Notes under the pieces: model-generated
Database searches by the model: none
What the model was told of the DNA's origin: nothing
What the model saw: the letters and a program-made list of their open reading frames with translations, nothing else
Source of the DNA: Flammeovirgaceae bacterium
GTDB taxonomy: Bacteria; Bacteroidota; Bacteroidia; Cytophagales; Cyclobacteriaceae
NCBI GenBank assembly: GCA_015180985.1
Contig: CP054185.1
Coordinates: forward strand, 2,039,001-2,103,000
Direction of reading: 5' to 3'
DNA length: 64,000 nucleotides
Shown here: positions 59,288 to 64,000 of the stretch, piece after piece
Numbering within the stretch: position 1 is the first letter of the stretch
How the letters are laid out: each line of letters opens with the position of its first letter
Translations under genes and position numbers: made by a program

Positions 59288-62230
59288 ATGACAGTACAAT
59301 TAACAGGCAGGGGCGATATCAGGGCGAGGTGGCTTATCCTTTTCACGCTGATTATAGTACAAGTCCTTGCATCATTTACCACGCTTGCCACGCACCTGCG
59401 GGCAGGGCAAATCACTGTTCGTAAACTCACTCCAAACTGCGGAGATTTGCGCTACGAAATTACTGTTCGCGTATATACCAATTCCGGTTCCCCGGTGTTG
59501 TTCGGGGGTGAGCAGGATGTCCTTGATTTTGGAGATGGTAACTTTATTCTGGTGCCTGAAACGCCCAACACTTTATTACCGGAATTCGGGCCAAACATTG
59601 CCACTGCTTCTTACACCTATATTCATACCTACAGCAGTCCGGGTGTATACATCATTTCCTATAATGAGCCTAACCGGAATGAAGGCGTTTTAAACATGGT
59701 TAACTCGGTAAACACCATGTTTTACCTCGAAACTCAACTGATCATTGACCCGTTCTTGTGTAACAAAAACAGCCCGCAATTACTTATTGCCCCTATCGAT
59801 CGTGCCTGCAGCGGTCAGGCTTTTTTTCACAATCCTGGCGCGTTCGATCCGGATGGCGACAGCCTGTCGTATGAAATGGTCATCCCGTTTTCTGAAAAAG
59901 GAACTCCGGTTGTGGGGTATAAGGCACCCAATCATCCTGATTTTTATGCAACCTGCCTCCCGGGTAATGAAAATGGCGATGGCCCGCCCACGTTTACCAT
60001 CAACCCTTCTGATGGAACCATTGTGTGGGATGCGCCCTGCCGGGTAGGGGAATACAACATTGCTTTTGTCGTTATTGAATGGCGTAAAGTGAACGGGCAA
60101 TGGGTACGGATAGGGTTTGTGCGCAGGGACATGCAGATTATTGTAGATGATTGCGATAACGACCGGCCTGACCTGATTGTACCGGAAGATATATGTGTTG
60201 ATGCCGGCACGGTAATTAACGAAACCATTTTTGGCATTGACCCCAATAACGATGAAGTGAAACTGGAAGCCTTTTCTGAAATTTTTGGTGAAACGTTTCC
60301 TTCGCGCGCAACCGTTACGCCTTTCCCGGCTGAATTTCAACCTTCTAATCCACCAGCCGAATTACAATTTTCATGGACAACCACCTGTGAACACATTAAA
60401 GAGCAGCCCTACCAGGTTGTATTTAAAGTTACTGATAAAGGCACACCACGGCTGGTAACCTTTAAAACGTGGCGCATCAAAGTAGTGGGTCCGCCACCGG
60501 TTTGGAATTCGGCTAATGTTGATTTAGCCCAACGCCATGCCCTCCTGGAGTGGCAGCCGTATGCTTGCCCTAACGCAACTTCCATTCAAATCTGGCGAAG
60601 GGTTGACAGCATTACCTTTACACCCGACAGTTGCCAGACCGGCATGCCTGAGTTTTTGGGTTATAGCCAGATTGCGACAGTTGGCATCAGTTCCAACACG
60701 TTTACGGATACCAACGGGGGGCGCGGGTTGGATGTCGGAGCAAAATTCTGTTATCGGCTGGTAGCCGTATACCCGGCACCCGGTGGTGGCGAAAGTTATG
60801 TGTCGCAGGAAATTTGCATACCACCTATTCTGGCCGATGCGCCTGTAATCACACATGTTACGGTTGATAAGACAGGTTCTGGCAATGGAGAAATCCGGGT
60901 GAGTTGGCGGTCACCGTTTGATATTGATAAGTTGCAGTTTCCAGGCCCGTATGAATATAAAGTGTGGCGTGCCAATGGGTTTGCCGGCAACGCAGGCCTC
61001 ACCGAAGTTCACCCCGGTACCCTTCCGGGTGATACGACCGTAGTGGATGATGAAATAAACTCGGAAGAGAATGTTTTTAATTACCGCATTGTGCTCTATT
61101 CCAATACAGTTACTGAGCCCACTACCTGGTCGCCTATTGATACATCCTCTACCGCATCATCGGTACGGCTTGAATTGCGACCGTCAACCAAACGCATTCA
61201 ATTAAACTGGAGTGCAGTGGTACCCTGGTCGAATCAAATTCAGGCACACCCCCGTCACCTGATTTACCGCGGACCGGAAGGCGCCACCGAAAATGACATG
61301 GTACTGATTGACAGCGTGGATGTATTTACTGAGGGTTTAGTTTATGTTGACAGCGGGCAGTGGAATGGTGTACCCCTGGATGATAATACTTTTTACTGCT
61401 ACCGGGTAAAGGTACGGGGAGGTTACGGCAACCCTGCCATTGGTGAGCCGCTTGAGAATTACAGCCAGATTATCTGCGCCAAACCGCGTGATGATGACCC
61501 GCCCTGCAAGCCTGTACTGACACCGTTTGTAATTAACTGTGATGAGTTTTACGACCAATACGGTTGTAGCCCGACTTCGTTTGTTAATGTAGTGAAATGG
61601 AGTCGCCCGACTGACCCCGATTGCCGCGATGACATCCGCAGTTACAACCTGTATGCCTCCGGCTCCACTACGGGCGAGTACTTCCTGCTGGCCAGCAACA
61701 TCCGCGACACGGTTTATTACGACAGCGCCTTGTCATCATTTGCCCGCTGCTATAAACTTTCGGCAATAGATAGATCCGGCAACGAAAGCGAATTAAGCGA
61801 AGCGGCTTGCAACGATAATTGCCCGAATTATGAACTACCTAACTTGTTTACACCGAATGGCGACTTTTGTAACGATGTGTTTGCCGCGTATGGTTACCGC
61901 CCGGAGTTCGACAGTAGTGTTCCTGAAACCTATCCATGCAGAAACCTGACTATTGGATTAAAGGGTGAGAACCTGGCCAGGCGATGTGCACGCTTCGTGC
62001 AGGCAGTTAACTTCAGGGTATACAACCGTTGGGGCGATGAAGTATATACCTATACAGGTAAACTCGGAGATGATCGCAACACCATTTATATTGAGTGGGA
62101 TGGACGCAATAAAAATGGAACACCACTGGCTTCGGGCGTATACTTTTACGTTGCCGATGTTACCTTTAATGTGGTTGACCCGAAAAAGCGGCTGCAAACC
62201 ATAAAAGGATGGGTTCACTTGGTGCGATAA
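59288..62230 (+). CDS. Large secreted protein with T9SS type B sorting domain
   Basis: A 980-residue secreted protein. Residues ~15-35 are a signal segment (ARWLILFTLIIVQVLASF). Repeated Ig/PKD-like and FN3-like beta domains follow (~40-830): FGDGNFILVP, DPDGDSLSYEM, DPNNDEVKLEAF and several FN3 strands. The last ~110 residues are the T9SS type B domain: NLFTPNGDFCNDVF, NFRVYNRWGDEVY, EWDGRNKNGTPLASGVYFYVADV. It contains many cysteines. GTG at 59282 is set aside in favour of ATG 59288. The C-terminal 22 bp overlap a DCC oxidoreductase gene. Confidence 0.88.
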   Translation: MTVQLTGRGDIRARWLILFTLIIVQVLASFTTLATHLRAGQITVRKLTPNCGDLRYEITVRVYTNSGSPVLFGGEQDVLDFGDGNFILVPETPNTLLPEFGPNIATASYTYIHTYSSPGVYIISYNEPNRNEGVLNMVNSVNTMFYLETQLIIDPFLCNKNSPQLLIAPIDRACSGQAFFHNPGAFDPDGDSLSYEMVIPFSEKGTPVVGYKAPNHPDFYATCLPGNENGDGPPTFTINPSDGTIVWDAPCRVGEYNIAFVVIEWRKVNGQWVRIGFVRRDMQIIVDDCDNDRPDLIVPEDICVDAGTVINETIFGIDPNNDEVKLEAFSEIFGETFPSRATVTPFPAEFQPSNPPAELQFSWTTTCEHIKEQPYQVVFKVTDKGTPRLVTFKTWRIKVVGPPPVWNSANVDLAQRHALLEWQPYACPNATSIQIWRRVDSITFTPDSCQTGMPEFLGYSQIATVGISSNTFTDTNGGRGLDVGAKFCYRLVAVYPAPGGGESYVSQEICIPPILADAPVITHVTVDKTGSGNGEIRVSWRSPFDIDKLQFPGPYEYKVWRANGFAGNAGLTEVHPGTLPGDTTVVDDEINSEENVFNYRIVLYSNTVTEPTTWSPIDTSSTASSVRLELRPSTKRIQLNWSAVVPWSNQIQAHPRHLIYRGPEGATENDMVLIDSVDVFTEGLVYVDSGQWNGVPLDDNTFYCYRVKVRGGYGNPAIGEPLENYSQIICAKPRDDDPPCKPVLTPFVINCDEFYDQYGCSPTSFVNVVKWSRPTDPDCRDDIRSYNLYASGSTTGEYFLLASNIRDTVYYDSALSSFARCYKLSAIDRSGNESELSEAACNDNCPNYELPNLFTPNGDFCNDVFAAYGYRPEFDSSVPETYPCRNLTIGLKGENLARRCARFVQAVNFRVYNRWGDEVYTYTGKLGDDRNTIYIEWDGRNKNGTPLASGVYFYVADVTFNVVDPKKRLQTIKGWVHLVR

Positions 62231-62640
62231 GTCAGCCACCCCATACTTCAGTAGTTTTGTTTGATGGTGTTTGTAACCTGTGCAGTGGGGCTGTGCAGTT
62301 TATTTTAAAACGCGATCCGGAAGGCACCTTCAGGTTCGCCTCGCTGCAATCTGAAATCAGCAAACAATTGCTGGCGAATCGGGGGTTTGAATTCTCCGAG
62401 TTGAATACCCTGGTACTCATAAAAGATCAAAAGATTTTTACAAAGAGTGATGCCGCTCTTGAAATTGCGCGCAACCTTACCGGGTTGTGGCCTCTTTGTT
62501 ATGTTTTTAAAATTATTCCGCGGGTTATCCGCAATCCGGTTTACGACTGGATAGCGCGTAACCGGTACCGGTGGTTCGGCAAAAGAGAAACGTGCTGGCT
62601 GCCCTCAGTGAAATGGAAAGACCGATTTTTAGATCAGTGA
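62209..62640 (+). CDS. DCC (DUF393) family thiol-disulfide oxidoreductase-like protein
   Basis: A 143-residue thioredoxin-like protein of the DCC/DUF393 family with the defining DGVCNLCS motif (C22 and C25) and FRFASLQS, a likely disulfide oxidoreductase. Residues ~88-112 (LTGLWPLCYVFKIIPRVI) are hydrophobic. No signal peptide. The ATG at 62209 lies inside the T9SS cargo gene (22-bp overlap), so both are translated together; a role in forming disulfides of the secreted partner is possible but unproven because it has no export signal. Confidence 0.9.
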   Translation: MGSLGAISQPPHTSVVLFDGVCNLCSGAVQFILKRDPEGTFRFASLQSEISKQLLANRGFEFSELNTLVLIKDQKIFTKSDAALEIARNLTGLWPLCYVFKIIPRVIRNPVYDWIARNRYRWFGKRETCWLPSVKWKDRFLDQ

Positions 62641-62674
62641 TCCGATCGCTATTTTGCCTGTTTAAATAATTCTT

Positions 62675-63550
62675 ATGAAAGCATACATTTTTCCGGGCCA
62701 GGGTGCGCAGTTCAGCGGCATGGGTAAAGACCTGTACGAATTGAACCCCAAAGCAAAATTCTATTTTGATAAAGCAAACGAAGTGCTGGGTTTTGCTATT
62801 ACCCAAACCATGTTTGCCGGTACTGCCGAGGAACTGAAGCAAACCAAAATAACGCAGCCGGCCATATTTATTCATTCGGTTGCTGTGGCGCTATCGAGCG
62901 ACTCCTTCCGTCCGGATATGGTGGCAGGCCATTCGCTTGGCGAGTTCTCGGCTTTGGTAGCAAACCGTTCGCTTGGGTATGAAGACGCTCTGGCCCTGGT
63001 TTACAAACGCGCTATGGCTATGCAGAAGGCCTGTGAGATTACTCCTTCAACTATGGCGGCTGTGCTTGGACTGGATGATAACGTTGTTGAAGAAGTGTGT
63101 GCTTCGGTAACAGGCGAAGTAGTGGTGGCGGCAAACTATAATTGCCCGGGGCAATTGGTTATATCGGGTTCTATTAAAGGAATTGAACTTGCTTCCGAAA
63201 AATTAAAGGCAGCCGGAGCCAAACGCGTATTGCCCCTTCAGGTAGGCGGTGCTTTTCATTCGCCATTGATGGAACCGGCCCGTAAAGAACTTGCTGCAGC
63301 CATTGAGGCGACTACTTTTCATAAGCCGGTTTGCCCGGTATATCAAAACGTAAATGCAATGCCGGCTTCGGATGTTGATACCATTAAAAAAAACCTGATT
63401 GCTCAACTTACGGCCCCGGTTCGTTGGACACAGTCTGTTCAGCAAATGGTTAAAGACGGAGCAAAAACATTTATCGAATGCGGTCCGGGCAAAGTGCTGC
63501 AGGGCCTGGTTAAGAAGATAGCGCCCGAGGCGGAAGCCATGAGCCTTTAG
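62675..63550 (+). CDS. fabD: Malonyl-CoA-ACP transacylase
   Basis: A 291-residue transferase moving malonyl from CoA to ACP for fatty-acid chain elongation. Active-site Ser87 is in GHSLGEFSAL, catalytic His195 is in AFHSPLM, and the N-terminal FPGQGAQFSGMG binds malonyl. Length is normal. The ATG at 62675 is 34 bp after the DCC gene. It converges with folK, whose stop overlaps by 4 bp. Confidence 0.97.
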   Translation: MKAYIFPGQGAQFSGMGKDLYELNPKAKFYFDKANEVLGFAITQTMFAGTAEELKQTKITQPAIFIHSVAVALSSDSFRPDMVAGHSLGEFSALVANRSLGYEDALALVYKRAMAMQKACEITPSTMAAVLGLDDNVVEEVCASVTGEVVVAANYNCPGQLVISGSIKGIELASEKLKAAGAKRVLPLQVGGAFHSPLMEPARKELAAAIEATTFHKPVCPVYQNVNAMPASDVDTIKKNLIAQLTAPVRWTQSVQQMVKDGAKTFIECGPGKVLQGLVKKIAPEAEAMSL

Positions 63551-64000
63551 GTAATCCGGGTAACCGGCAGGTTATCGGTACATTCAGCAAGCAACTGGTT
63601 TACAGATTTACCAATTACCGGATGCATAAAATCCGGTGCAATTTCATTGAGCGGCTCAAGAGTAAAGCGCCTGCTTTGCAGTGCCGGATGTGGAAGAGTT
63701 AGTTCGGGCGTGTTAAGTATTTCATCATTATAAAACAACAGGTCTATATCAATTACACGCGGGCCGAATTTATCGTTGCTCCGAATCCGGCCCAGTACAG
63801 TTTCAATAACCAAAGTATTGGCAAGCAACACCCGGGGCTGTAACGTAGTGTTTATTTCAACCACCTGGTTATAAAACATCCCCTGGTTTTCATTGCCCCA
63901 GGGTGCCGTTTCGTAAACTGATGAAGCTGTAACTATTGGCCCTACCTGCCGACTGATATGCTGCCGTGCGTTTTCGAGGTTTATCAGCCGGTTGCCCAGG
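63547..64000 (-). CDS. folK: HPPK, 6-hydroxymethyl-dihydropterin pyrophosphokinase, 5' end outside window
   Basis: FolK transfers pyrophosphate from ATP to the pterin alcohol in folate synthesis. The frame is open to the window edge. The visible part carries the HPPK signature: GNRLINLENARQHI, VYETAPWGNENQGMFYNQV, and RVIDIDLLFYNDEI (metal-binding Asp pair), then LPHPALQSRRFTLEPLNEIAPDF. Only the first few residues (including the initial LLxLGSN) are missing. It converges on fabD with a 4-bp overlap of the stops. Confidence 0.95.
   Translation of the reverse strand, partial: LGNRLINLENARQHISRQVGPIVTASSVYETAPWGNENQGMFYNQVVEINTTLQPRVLLANTLVIETVLGRIRSNDKFGPRVIDIDLLFYNDEILNTPELTLPHPALQSRRFTLEPLNEIAPDFMHPVIGKSVNQLLAECTDNLPVTRIT

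Noticed and set aside
59188-59424. A 78-codon plus-strand frame before the 980-residue T9SS cargo
   Set aside because: It overlaps the signal peptide of the cargo in another frame, has no motif and reads as a shadow of that gene.
1-64000. tRNA, rRNA, CRISPR arrays, insertion sequences, prophage or attachment sites
   Set aside because: No cloverleaf, array of spaced repeats, transposase or integrase motif or long inverted repeat was seen; gaps between genes are too short for most.

Overview
The window is chromosomal DNA from a member of the Bacteroidota, most likely a free-living Cytophagales-type bacterium. Five things point there. (1) It has PorX, the type IX secretion (T9SS) regulator, and two large secreted proteins ending in T9SS type B C-terminal sorting domains. 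(2) It has an LpxC-FabZ fusion, which is typical of the phylum. (3) It has many Bacteroidota-restricted families (DUF3822, DUF4290, DUF4296, the BatA/DUF58 set). (4) Genes are very tightly packed with 4-29 bp overlaps. (5) The Bacteroidota promoter consensus TTTG-N19-21-TAnnTTTG recurs (clear full copies at 15516-15548, 54240-54272 and 55155-55185). Only one Shine-Dalgarno-like sequence stands out, at 50405-50412. No tRNA, rRNA, CRISPR array, insertion sequence or prophage was seen, and no gene-free stretch exceeds 300 bp. This is core-genome housekeeping sequence with a few accessory genes.

Layout. 1-2549 (minus): coaD (cut by the window edge), DUF3822, a membrane-anchored unknown, a NUDIX hydrolase. 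2663-6368: DUF1573; DUF423 with YggS; then GH3 amido-synthetase overlapping a LysE-type exporter. 6370-9200 (minus): a short Bat cluster (DUF58, BatD-like, BatA). 9243-11985: DUF4296 lipoprotein and mutS2. 12021-16652 (minus): a lipoprotein and the lipid A block lpxD, lpxC-fabZ, lpxA, ABC ATPase. 16724-21213: HD hydrolase, divergent from porX-tsaE-ald. 21219-28449: valS, an RNA m5C methyltransferase, fahA with a flavin reductase, pdhB. 28578-32130: an OmpA/TPR lipoprotein, PspC, GT2 and YbaB. 32176-36917 (minus): hisS-hutH-T9SS cargo. 37048-43522: a 53-residue basic protein, xthA, an outer-membrane protein, murA-DUF4290, an IVP-like protein, uvrD/pcrA. 43637-45779: a TcmP-like protein with a cysteine-rich DUF3109 protein, then a broken secreted-protein gene. 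45923-50869 (minus): DUF177, rpmF, fabH, efp, accB, accC, with TerB-like and pdxA upstream. 52055-56137 (plus): rsmA-mgtE, a pentapeptide-repeat membrane protein, greA-HIT. 56138-59156 (minus): PlsB-like acyltransferase-gpsA and a small unknown. 59288-64000: a 980-residue T9SS cargo, DCC oxidoreductase, fabD, and folK cut by the edge.

The dominant theme is envelope and lipid synthesis: accBC, fabH, fabD and fabZ (fatty acids); gpsA and the acyltransferase (phospholipid); lpxA/C/D (lipid A); murA (peptidoglycan); and T9SS control and cargo. The leads most worth follow-up are the TcmP-like/DUF3109 pair, the GH3-LysE pair, the terminator-like hairpin in the greA leader, mutually exclusive back-to-back promoters at 9212-9227, MurA with Asp in place of the catalytic Cys, and EF-P with Asn at the normally modified tip.
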